The position numbers and the translations under genes are program-made. From Ruminococcaceae bacterium UBA7075 (GTDB taxonomy: Bacteria > Bacillota > Clostridia > Oscillospirales > Acutalibacteraceae), in NCBI GenBank assembly GCA_002493635.1, contig DKZL01000073.1:1-12153 (forward strand): 12,153 nucleotides of DNA, in the 5' to 3' direction. Each line of letters opens with the position of its first letter. Within the stretch, counting starts at the first letter, position 1. Below, one piece after another: positions 1 through 4,976 of this stretch. The notes below the pieces were generated by a model that made no database searches, was not told where the DNA came from, and was given only the letters and a program-made list of their open reading frames with translations.

Positions 1-378
1 AACCGTAGCACTGCCGCAGATGCTCACATCTTTACAGTCTTTTATGTAATGGTTTGCTCCGCTGTTAATCTTTAATTTATCAACACCGATATGTATGCGG
101 TCTTTCGCCCACTCTTTTACAGCTTCAATCATACGCTGCTTATCGTAGTCCTTAACATACCAGTCAGGCAGAATGTCCTGATCAACAACAAATTTCCAGT
201 TATCAATATTGCTGAAAACATCACCATTTTCAGGTGAAAGCTCAGCTCTGATAAACAGCTTTTCTGCATTCTGTCGGGTATCTTCAATGCCCAACTCATC
301 AAGCATATCCGAATGGCTGTCATAATCGGGTATAAATACTCTGTCTTTTAAAATAATTGCACTTTTAAATCTGCACAT
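1..378 (-). CDS. Partial hypothetical protein of the mobile element (N-terminal 126 aa)
   Basis: The reading frame starts at ATG 378 and is open to the window edge, so only 126 residues are visible. AAGGAGG at 387-393, 8 nt upstream, fixes the start. The protein begins MCRFKSAIILKDRVFIPDYD and is acidic and tryptophan-containing (NWKFVVDQDILPDWY). It has no signal peptide or membrane segment. From memory, proteins with this N-terminus (short MCxFKSxIILK start, then VDQDxxPDWY) occur in Clostridia phages and integrative elements. Some continue into short repeats after a segment like the final visible CGSATV. That comparison is recollection, not a search, and no function can be given. It is the last visible gene of the leftward cluster, 51 nt after the DUF551-like gene. 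A rightward promoter (392-420) lies inside that gap. Confidence 0.75.
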   Translation of the reverse strand, partial: MCRFKSAIILKDRVFIPDYDSHSDMLDELGIEDTRQNAEKLFIRAELSPENGDVFSNIDNWKFVVDQDILPDWYVKDYDKQRMIEAVKEWAKDRIHIGVDKLKINSGANHYIKDCKDVSICGSATV

Positions 379-391
379 TTTTAAATCCTCC

Positions 392-420
392 TTGACAAAC
401 CGCTTAAATTTGTCTACAAT
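392..420 (+). promoter_or_regulatory. Rightward promoter for a short antisense transcript
   Basis: TTGACA at 392-397, a 17-base spacer and TACAAT at 415-420 form a strong sigma-70-type promoter. It points right, against the flanking leftward genes, and a terminator hairpin ends at 479. It overlaps the ribosome-binding region of the gene at 1-378 on the opposite strand. Confidence 0.6.
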
Positions 421-426
421 TAAATT

Positions 427-479
427 AAGTTATTTCTTATTGACCGTTTGAGAATTGCCGTTCTCTGCGGTCTTTTTTT
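427..479 (+). ncRNA. Candidate ~53-nt antisense small RNA
   Basis: A start near 427-429 is predicted from the promoter at 392-420. The RNA would end at a two-part hairpin followed by seven T. Outer stem GACCG 442-446 pairs with CGGTC 468-472 plus one U-G. Inner stem GAGAA 450-454 pairs with TTCTC 461-465, and T473-479 is the U-tract. There is no room for an ORF. It would be complementary to the last ~50 nt of the DUF551-like gene (stop at 430). On the other strand the hairpin has no T-run, so its direction is rightward. Function is unknown; base pairing to the leftward operon mRNA, or transcriptional interference, is inference. Confidence 0.5.
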
Positions 480-726
480 CATGTTTCTGAAACTGAGAAC
501 ACACTTCATCAAAATACGCCCAATATTTGACATTGCTACATCCATATTTATCTGCGGTGTCCTCACTGTAATAATCCAGACAGTTAAACTTTTTGTGACG
601 AGAAGAATAATCTATGTTAAATATTTCATTAATCCTGCCGTCACGCTCACACGCCACTACAACCTCGCAGCTCTTGTTAGGCAGTTCCTCGCTCGCATCG
701 TGCCATATAATTTCTGATTTAAACAT
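430..726 (-). CDS. DUF551-like small protein (98 aa)
   Basis: Starts at ATG 726 with AAGGAGG at 735-741, 8 nt upstream. The N-terminal motif W8-H-D...LP(15-16)...CEVVVACERDG and the later VKYW (residues 66-69) match the layout of DUF551-type phage proteins: a tryptophan and LP turn, a V-V-V strand, and a closing V-x-x-W. These are small cytoplasmic proteins of unknown function common in phage and mobile-element clusters. The assignment rests on motif memory and is moderate. The C-terminus (about residues 80-98) is lysine and asparagine rich; its codons double as a terminator hairpin on the opposite strand (442-479). It lies 17 nt after the 81-aa gene in the leftward cluster. Confidence 0.7.
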   Translation of the reverse strand: MFKSEIIWHDASEELPNKSCEVVVACERDGRINEIFNIDYSSRHKKFNCLDYYSEDTADKYGCSNVKYWAYFDEVCSQFQKHEKKTAENGNSQTVNKK

Positions 727-743
727 TTGTCACACCTCCTTGA

Positions 744-989
744 TTAGAATTTTCTTACTTTTATGTATCCGCTATCATCATTGCCGAATAGCGCATATGC
801 AAGACATCTGAAAAACTTGCGAACATTCTTGAAAAAGCGCTTGTAAGCTCTATTAATCTTCACTCGCTTTGTAGGTTCAACCTCTGAAAGCCTAAGCTTA
901 CTTGCTGCCAGCATAATGTGGTCATAATCATACGGGTCACCGTACGCTCGGATTTTTCCGCCCTTGAATTTGATTTTGATGTTTGACAT
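744..989 (-). CDS. Hypothetical basic protein (81 aa)
   Basis: The frame opens with two in-frame ATGs, at 998 and 989. AAGGAG occupies 999-1004: it touches the first ATG but stands 9 nt from the second, so I chose 989. The product starts MSNIKIKFKGGKIRAYGDPY and is rich in Lys and Arg in its second half, with a small aromatic/hydrophobic patch FFRCLAYALFG near residues 58-68. I do not recognise the family. It lies between the 39-aa ORF and the DUF551-like gene in the same leftward cluster, with its own good ribosome site, so it is very probably translated. Confidence 0.65.
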   Translation of the reverse strand: MSNIKIKFKGGKIRAYGDPYDYDHIMLAASKLRLSEVEPTKRVKINRAYKRFFKNVRKFFRCLAYALFGNDDSGYIKVRKF

Positions 990-1010
990 TTTAATCATCT
1001 CCTTAATTTC

Positions 1011-1130
1011 TTATATAACGCCCATACAGCCGATTTTTATTAATTCGACTAATTTAATCAGTGCGCCGAGTATGTACAGATACGGCGGTGTTTTCGTGCC
1101 TTCCTGTTCGGGTTTACTTAGATGTTTCAT
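1011..1130 (-). CDS. Small hypothetical protein (39 aa)
   Basis: ATG 1130 opens MKHLSKPEQEGTKTPPYLYI and runs to TAA at 1011-1013. The second half (YLYILGALIKLVELIKIGCM, about residues 17-36) is a continuous hydrophobic or amphipathic helix with two lysines, possibly membrane-associated. The start lies 7 nt after the stop of the Cro-like gene. AAAGGAG is inside the end of that gene, about 14 nt upstream of the ATG, which is rather long, so translational coupling is likely. An in-frame GTG nearer the upstream stop is too close to this site to be preferred. Function unknown. Confidence 0.5.
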   Translation of the reverse strand: MKHLSKPEQEGTKTPPYLYILGALIKLVELIKIGCMGVI

Positions 1131-1137
1131 TGTAATG

Positions 1138-1380
1138 TTATCCACTCCTTTCCAAAGTAAGTTCAGCTACGGTCGTATGAAACTTTTTGGCGATTTTCAG
1201 CAATTCATCGTATGTGTACTTTCCAGGGTCCTTTTTTCGTTCACGATACTGATAGTCGCTTAATCTCGCTGTTGCTTTTAGATTCTTTTCTGTCACGCCT
1301 TGCAAGTTGCTAAGATAGTCAATATTAGACTGCAAGACTCGCTTATTCTTATCCTCAGGCGGTTTTAGCAATTTTGGCAT
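1138..1380 (-). CDS. Small Cro-like helix-turn-helix protein (80 aa)
   Basis: The start ATG 1380 is preceded by a GAGGTGAG-type ribosome site. Residues about 18-75 have the five-helix pattern of XRE/Cro proteins: SNIDYLSNLQGVTEKNLKAT, then RLSDYQYRERKKDPGKYTYD, and ELLKIAKKFHTTVAELT. The recognition-helix region (about 38-50) is rich in Tyr, Arg and Lys. It is the second gene after the leftward promoter, divergent from the repressor at 1733-2092, the position of cro or an excisionase/antirepressor-type regulator in temperate elements. It probably binds the shared control region 1600-1700, but its site is not shown by the sequence. Confidence in HTH is good, in a Cro role moderate. Confidence 0.7.
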   Translation of the reverse strand: MPKLLKPPEDKNKRVLQSNIDYLSNLQGVTEKNLKATARLSDYQYRERKKDPGKYTYDELLKIAKKFHTTVAELTLERSG

Positions 1381-1411
1381 ATGTTCTCACCTCGCTTTCT
1401 GGTTGCCGCTG

Positions 1412-1576
1412 TCAGGCGGATTCATTTTGTGTTGCTAAAAATTTACCGGCTTGCATCCCTGTTAGCATAGCCACAGCTTGTTTTCTATCATCCTTGGACA
1501 TCGGAGAAAGTATATCTACAATTTCTTTGATTTCCTCCCATTCTATTTGAGATGTAGGTGTTTTTGATTCAGCCAT
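1412..1576 (-). CDS. Small hypothetical helical protein (54 aa)
   Basis: ATG 1576 has an ideal AAGGAGGTG site at 1583-1591. The frame encodes 54 residues ending in TGA at 1412-1414: MAESKTPTSQIEWEEIKEIV, then an amphipathic stretch containing LSPMSKDDRKQAVAMLTGMQ and AGKFLA. It is the first gene of the leftward transcript, about 35 nt from the promoter -10. It is acidic at the N-terminus and probably all-helical. I recall similar short proteins with a 'D-R...A...L.G...GK' helix beside phage regulators, but I cannot name a family. Position and ribosome site make it a real gene. Confidence 0.65.
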   Translation of the reverse strand: MAESKTPTSQIEWEEIKEIVDILSPMSKDDRKQAVAMLTGMQAGKFLATQNESA

Positions 1577-1602
1577 AATATTCACCTCCTTAAATTGAAT
1601 TT

Positions 1603-1620
1603 ATGCTACTATGTTAGCAT
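1603..1620. promoter_or_regulatory. Palindromic operator candidate over the leftward promoter
   Basis: ATGCTA (1603-1608) and TAGCAT (1615-1620) form a perfect inverted repeat with a 6-bp centre. It covers the -10 box (1611-1616) of the leftward promoter. That position suits repression of the early leftward operon by the XRE repressor or the Cro-like protein; which one binds is not shown. Confidence 0.5.
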
Positions 1621-1639
1621 TTATAAGCTAAATTGTCAA
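1611..1639 (-). promoter_or_regulatory. Leftward early promoter
   Basis: On the minus strand TTGACA (1639-1634), a 17-base spacer and TAACAT (1616-1611) preceded by TGC (extended -10) form a promoter for the genes at 1576 and leftward. Its -35 lies in GTTGACAA, an exact mirror copy of the -35 of the rightward promoter 31 bp away. Confidence 0.7.
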
Positions 1640-1670
1640 CACTTTAGAGTAAAATTTTTTAAAATTTATG

Positions 1671-1699
1671 TTGACAAGTTTGCAGAGGGTGGTTATAAT
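1671..1699 (+). promoter_or_regulatory. Consensus promoter of the repressor gene
   Basis: TTGACA (1671-1676), a spacer of exactly 17 and TATAAT (1694-1699) match the consensus fully. Transcription would start near 1706, leaving a ~27-nt leader with the AGGAGGT site, which fixes the GTG start at 1733. Confidence 0.8.
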
Positions 1700-1732
1700 A
1701 TGGATATAATTACAATTGTAGGAGGTATCATA

Positions 1733-2092
1733 GTGACACTTGGCGAACGAATTAGACACATTAGAGAAGATAACGGAGCTACTCAGGAAGAATTTGCAAA
1801 TAAAATAAGACTTGCTCGTAACACTATAACATTAATTGAAAGCGGTCGTAGAAATCCCTCTGAACGAACTCTTGCGGATATATGTAGTGTGTTTCATGTA
1901 AATTACTTATGGCTAAAAGATGAGGTTGGTGAAATTTACAACCATAACTCTAATGATTCAATTATACTGTTACTCAAATCAGAATACGATTTAGATGACT
2001 TAGATATACAAATTATAGAAGGATATTTAAAACTGCCGCCCATTGAGCGACAGGTATTTAAAAATTACATAAAAAATATTGGGAACGCTTAA
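1733..2092 (+). CDS. XRE-family repressor of the element (cI-like, 119 aa)
   Basis: The protein starts at GTG 1733, six bases after AGGAGGT (1720-1726). The frame is open further upstream, but those codons precede or overlap the promoter. Residues 3-60 form a Cro/C1-type helix-turn-helix: LGERIRHIREDNGATQEEFA, then NKIRLARNTITLIESGRRNP and LADICSVFHVNYLWLKDEVG. The 'NYLWLKDEVGE' tail of the domain is typical of phage repressors from Clostridia. Residues 75-119 are a short helical region, probably for dimerisation; no LexA-like autocleavage domain is present. It likely keeps the leftward genes silent in the integrated state. Release would then need another factor, possibly the Cro-like protein or the SOS-boxed 41-aa ORF (inference). 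Confidence 0.8.
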   Translation: MTLGERIRHIREDNGATQEEFANKIRLARNTITLIESGRRNPSERTLADICSVFHVNYLWLKDEVGEIYNHNSNDSIILLLKSEYDLDDLDIQIIEGYLKLPPIERQVFKNYIKNIGNA

Positions 2093-2104
2093 ATTTAGCG
2101 TCCC
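2071..2104 (-). terminator. Leftward terminator after the 41-aa ORF
   Basis: On the minus strand GGGACGCT (2104-2097) pairs with AGCGTTCCC (2089-2081) with one bulge, followed by AATA and six T (2076-2071). It ends the 41-aa ORF transcript inside the 3' end of the repressor gene; both stop codons lie in the loop. Rightward there is no T-run, so it would serve the repressor mRNA poorly. Confidence 0.55.
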
Positions 2105-2220
2105 CAACGACCAGATATATAAAGTATGTATATTTTATTTACGATATTTAATATATGCTTTAGCATTCCTTCATCATCAATTCTTTCAACTATTGCATGA
2201 ATCTGATCTTTTAAACTCAT
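2095..2220 (-). CDS. 41-aa protein under a LexA-type box
   Basis: ATG 2220 lies 9 nt after AAAGGGG (2230-2236). The frame encodes 41 residues, MSLKDQIHAIVERIDDEGML then KHILNIVNKIYILYISGRWG R, ending at TAA 2095-2097, two bases beyond the repressor stop on the other strand. It begins with an acidic amphipathic helix and ends with a hydrophobic ILNIVNKIYILYI stretch and a basic GRWGR tail. I recall short 'LK..I...I..I.D...L..I...V' proteins in Firmicutes mobile elements but know no function. Promoter, SOS-type box, ribosome site and terminator together make a complete mini-gene. A role in induction, or as a small membrane-active peptide, is speculation. Confidence 0.6.
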   Translation of the reverse strand: MSLKDQIHAIVERIDDEGMLKHILNIVNKIYILYISGRWGR

Positions 2221-2254
2221 TTTTACTGTCCCCTTTCACATTCATCTTGTTTTA

Positions 2255-2283
2255 ATTATAGAACACTTGTTCGATTTTTACAA
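2255..2283 (-). promoter_or_regulatory. Promoter of the 41-aa ORF
   Basis: Minus strand TTGTAA (2283-2278), 17-base spacer, TATAAT (2260-2255). Start predicted near 2248, with a ~28-nt leader to ATG 2220. The spacer is filled by a LexA-type box. Confidence 0.65.
2260..2273 (-). promoter_or_regulatory. LexA/DinR (SOS) box
   Basis: CGAACAAGTGTTCT on the minus strand: GAAC and GTTC half-sites with a 4-base centre AAGT. This fits the Gram-positive LexA pattern CGAAC-RNRY-GTTY as I know it, with only the last base off the symmetric form. It sits between -35 and -10, where bound LexA would block transcription. Confidence 0.55.
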
Positions 2284-2472
2284 CCCCTAAATTTTATAGT
2301 TTTTCGCATAGTCCAATAGTCAGGACTTTGAAATTATTAGTAGGTTGATTTGGTAATTTCTTTTTACCATATTTAATATCAGAAATCAATATAAAAGGGA
2401 CATTATGCTTTCTACGAAGGACATCTTTTTTTGAAAATACATATTTTTGCTGTTTCTACTAAAACTACAAGT

Positions 2473-3179
2473 ATGAAAATAGCAGTATGTGATGATGATT
2501 TGACGCACGCTCAAATCACAATGAAGGATGCAAAAAATTTATAACAAAACATAATGTTTTAAATCTTGATTTAGAATTTTTTCAATACACTGATGCCAGA
2601 CTAATGCTATTGGAACATGATAAGTCAACTTTTGATGTTGTGTTTCTTGATATTGATATGCCGGATATAAACGGATTTGATGTTGCAGATAAGATGTTTG
2701 CTAAAAATACAGAAATTTTCATAATTTATACAACGAGTTATGATAATTTCGCACGGCAGTCTATTAAGCATAGGGTTTACAGATTTATATCTAAGGGGGA
2801 CAGCAAGGAACTTGAAGATAGCATCATTCAATTATTTAATGATTTATCTTCTCAACACGCTTACTATAATTTTAATTACAAAAGGCAGTTATATAATATA
2901 GACATTAACTCAATATTGTATTGCGAGCAAGTTCGTAACACAATGATGATTTACACTGAAACTGATGTGTACAAACAGATTATCTCTATTAAGAAGATAC
3001 TTGACAAACTGCCAAAAAACTTTATTCGGTGTCACAAATCTTATATAGTCAATGCCAAAAAGATTACTGATACCCTTGAAGAAACTATAGTCTTAAAAAA
3101 TAATATTCAAATACCAATGAGCAAGACTTATGTAGCTGACGTTATATTTTATTTGTCAACATACTATTATGGGAAATAG
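2473..3179 (+). pseudogene. LytTR-family response regulator with a frameshift (AgrA-like layout)
   Basis: ATG 2473 starts MKIAVCDDDLTHAQITMKDA, a receiver N-terminus with the acidic DDD pocket, but hits TAA at 2542-2544. The next frame continues without a gap from 2538 (FITKHNVLNLDLEFFQYTDA) to TAG 3177-3179. Restored length is about 235 aa, normal for the family. The receiver phosphoacceptor Asp is in VVFLDIDMP (codon at 2649). The C-terminal LytTR DNA-binding domain includes FIRCHKSYIVNAKKI (about 3022-3066). The break lies at six A (2532-2537), where seven would restore the frame. No histidine kinase is visible and the start lacks a clear ribosome site. It may be decayed, a sequencing error, or rescued by -1 slippage; an internal start at 2604 would lack the receiver's first strand. 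Confidence 0.75.
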
Positions 3180-3193
3180 CTCTATATTGGTAT

Positions 3194-3269
3194 AAAAAAT
3201 ACCGTCAGCTATTCGCAGTAGCTGACGGTACAAACAAGAAACAGTTGTGGTTAAAAAAACTATTCCTCT
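3194..3269 (-). ncRNA. Candidate ~76-nt small RNA upstream of the DUF4041 gene
   Basis: The promoter at 3276-3304 predicts a start at A3269 or G3268. Transcription leftward meets a perfect 12-bp hairpin (3200-3211 with 3219-3230, loop of 7), then six T (3199-3194). The 5' half is unstructured and U-rich (AGAGGAATAGTTTTTTTAAC). It contains no ATG. Rightward the hairpin is followed by CAAACAAG, not T, so it is a leftward terminator. It fills the gap between the response regulator and DUF4041 genes and points away from the latter. Target unknown. Confidence 0.55.
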
Positions 3270-3275
3270 GACAAT

Positions 3276-3304
3276 ATTCTACATTATGTGACATTATTTG
3301 TCAA
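3276..3304 (-). promoter_or_regulatory. Promoter of the 3194-3269 small RNA
   Basis: Minus strand TTGACA (3304-3299), 17-base spacer, TAGAAT (3281-3276). Its -35 overlaps a palindrome TGACA-TTATT-TGTCA (3289-3303). A weaker rightward promoter for the DUF4041 gene (CTGACA 3268-3273, 18 bases, CATTAT 3292-3297) would overlap it head-on. Confidence 0.65.
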
Positions 3305-3333
3305 TGTGTAAATTTATATAAGAGGGATTCAAA

Positions 3334-4833
3334 ATGGGATTTTTTGATATTTTTAAAGTATCTAAATTTAAAAATGAGATTGAACAACTAAAACAGCAAA
3401 ATGCCTTATTACAGCAAAAATTAGACGGATTGTGTTACAGCGATTACGAATCAGCACAAAGGACAATCCAGCAACTTAACCAATTAGCAAATGACAAGAG
3501 AAATGAAATATCTAATATTGAAAATCAACGCAGTTCTTTAGAAAAGAAATTATTTGATGAAACTCAAATAGCTAACAGGGACTTTGAACAGTTTAAAGAA
3601 AACATAAACAATAAAATTTCCTCTTTAAATGAAGAATTTGCAAAGTCAGAAAAGAAACTAAAAACTTCCACAAATAAAATTGCAAAATCAAAGGAAATTT
3701 ATAAGAGTATTGAATATTCAATTAATAATTTCTTTGAGTATAATCCTGAATTAAGTACACTTAAACTATCCGAAACAGATTTAAACGCTTTGGATGAGTT
3801 ATCCCCGTCAGTCATACTTAAACTTCATTACATGGATGTAAAAAGTTTGCGTAAGGCGTTCCGTGACAATGATAAGCAAATTGAAAAGGTGTTAGCTCAA
3901 TACCAAAGCAGATACACAACAAAAGCCAATCGAACCATATATGAACTTATGGTTATTGCTTTAAGATCCGAATTACAAAATATTCTTTATAATCTAAAAT
4001 TTGAAAAACTTGAAAATGGTATTGAACAGGTAAAAGAGGTTACGCAAAAATATTTAAGTGTTGCCGCACAGGGTAATCAAAGCATTGCCGGAACTCTGAC
4101 AAAATTTATCGGAGAAATAGAATACTTGTTTATTAACTCCGTTAAGATTGAGTATAACTATTATGTAAAAAAGGAACAGGCTCGTCAAGAACAACTCGCT
4201 ATTCGTGAACAAATGAGGCAAGAAGCTGAAGAACGAAAAGCTCTTGAACAGGAAAAGAAAAAAGTTGAGAACGAAGAGCTTAAATACAACAATGAAATAG
4301 AAAAATTAAAATTACAGTTACAAGAAACAGCTGATAAGGAAAAGGATTTATTAAATGCTAAAATTCTTGAGCTTCAGGCAAAATTATCAGATGTTATAGT
4401 AAAGAAAGATAATATAACACAACTGCAAAACGGAAAAGCAGGAAATGTGTATATTATCAGTAATCTCGGTTCATTTGGCGAGAATGTGTTCAAGGTTGGT
4501 ATGACAAGAAGAATTAATCCTCAGGACCGTGTAAATGAATTAGGAGATGCTTCTGTCCCGTTCAAATTTGATGTACATAGTTTCATATTCTCAGAAGATG
4601 CAGTAGGACTTGAAAAGAAGTTGCACGATATATTAAACGAAAAGCGTGTAAACAAAGTAAATGCAAGAAAAGAATTTTTCTATACATCAGTTGATGAATT
4701 GGAAGCACTTGTAAATGAAATTGAGCCCACAGCAGAGTTTAATAAAACAATGCTGGCAGAAGAATTCAGACAGTCGCAATCTTCCGATGAGGTTTACACA
4801 ACCGATTTTGAAGATGCTGACGATGATGAATAA
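3334..4833 (+). CDS. Coiled-coil DUF4041 protein with C-terminal GIY-YIG-like (MUG113/T5orf172) domain
   Basis: The 499-aa protein starts at ATG 3334 after AGAGGG (3321-3326). Residues 12-125 and about 275-362 are long coiled coils (heptads rich in Lys, Glu, Gln). Between them, about 140-275, lies the globular DUF4041 region. Residues 370-460 match the MUG113/T5orf172 subgroup of GIY-YIG-like domains: NVYIISN (371-377), VFKVGMTRR (385-393), DRVNELGDASVPF (398-410), then LEKKLHDIL and ARKEFFY. The tail is acidic (DFEDADDDE). The family is common in temperate phages and related elements beside repressor and integrase genes. Its role is not established to my knowledge; DNA binding or cleavage by the C-terminal domain is inferred from fold. 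It has no signal peptide, so it is cytoplasmic. Confidence 0.8.
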   Translation: MGFFDIFKVSKFKNEIEQLKQQNALLQQKLDGLCYSDYESAQRTIQQLNQLANDKRNEISNIENQRSSLEKKLFDETQIANRDFEQFKENINNKISSLNEEFAKSEKKLKTSTNKIAKSKEIYKSIEYSINNFFEYNPELSTLKLSETDLNALDELSPSVILKLHYMDVKSLRKAFRDNDKQIEKVLAQYQSRYTTKANRTIYELMVIALRSELQNILYNLKFEKLENGIEQVKEVTQKYLSVAAQGNQSIAGTLTKFIGEIEYLFINSVKIEYNYYVKKEQARQEQLAIREQMRQEAEERKALEQEKKKVENEELKYNNEIEKLKLQLQETADKEKDLLNAKILELQAKLSDVIVKKDNITQLQNGKAGNVYIISNLGSFGENVFKVGMTRRINPQDRVNELGDASVPFKFDVHSFIFSEDAVGLEKKLHDILNEKRVNKVNARKEFFYTSVDELEALVNEIEPTAEFNKTMLAEEFRQSQSSDEVYTTDFEDADDDE

Positions 4834-4835
4834 AT

Positions 4836-4915
4836 AAAAAATCCGCCCTACCCTGTTGGCGCAAGATAGGACGGCTGTATAGCACAGAGGCTACACAAAT
4901 AGACGTAGGAAGTCT
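4836..4915 (-). ncRNA. Candidate ~80-nt three-hairpin small RNA upstream of the integrase
   Basis: Start predicted at A4915 or G4914 from a perfect promoter (4922-4950). Hairpin 1: TAGAC 4900-4904 with GTCTA 4912-4916. Hairpin 2: 4877-4883 with 4890-4896 (7 bp, one G-U, loop CUCUGU). Hairpin 3, the terminator: 13 bp, 4843-4855 with 4862-4874, loop 6, then A and six T (4841-4836). Three U-G pairs in hairpin 3 and one in hairpin 2 would be C-A mismatches on the plus strand, so the structure belongs to the minus-strand RNA. There is no ORF. It occupies the gap between DUF4041 and int, pointing away from int. I do not recognise it as a known RNA family. Confidence 0.7.
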
Positions 4916-4921
4916 AAAATT

Positions 4922-4950
4922 ATTATAGGATAATTCTTCCTCTGTGTCAA
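4922..4950 (-). promoter_or_regulatory. Perfect consensus promoter of the 4836-4915 small RNA
   Basis: Minus strand TTGACA (4950-4945), exactly 17 bases, TATAAT (4927-4922). An inverted repeat AATTAT-N6-ATAATT (4918-4935) covers the -10 and may be an operator. The -35 lies 12 nt upstream of the integrase AGGAGG. Confidence 0.8.
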
Positions 4951-4976
4951 ATAAAATTTGATAGGAGGCTATTTTT

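Noticed and set aside
448..717. Rightward 89-aa frame
   Set aside because: Shadow of the DUF551-like gene; no ribosome site or family match.
1425..1435. Extra integrase arm site (GCAACACAAAA on the minus strand)
   Set aside because: A single 11-base match inside the 54-aa coding frame, far from the junction; chance is likely.
1595..1732. Longer N-terminus for the XRE repressor
   Set aside because: These codons lie upstream of or across the TTGACA-TATAAT promoter; the only start after the predicted transcription start with a ribosome site is GTG 1733.
2305..2330. AGTCC...GGACT inverted repeat before the response regulator
   Set aside because: Five-base arms, no T-run and no promoter relation clear enough to call it a site.
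2405..2434. Nine-residue leader peptide MLSTKDIFF after AAAAGGGA
   Set aside because: Too short, with no attenuator-like structure after it; cannot be told from chance.
2604..3179. A complete 191-aa LytTR protein starting at 2604
   Set aside because: The matching receiver N-terminus lies just upstream in another frame, so this is the downstream part of a frameshifted gene.
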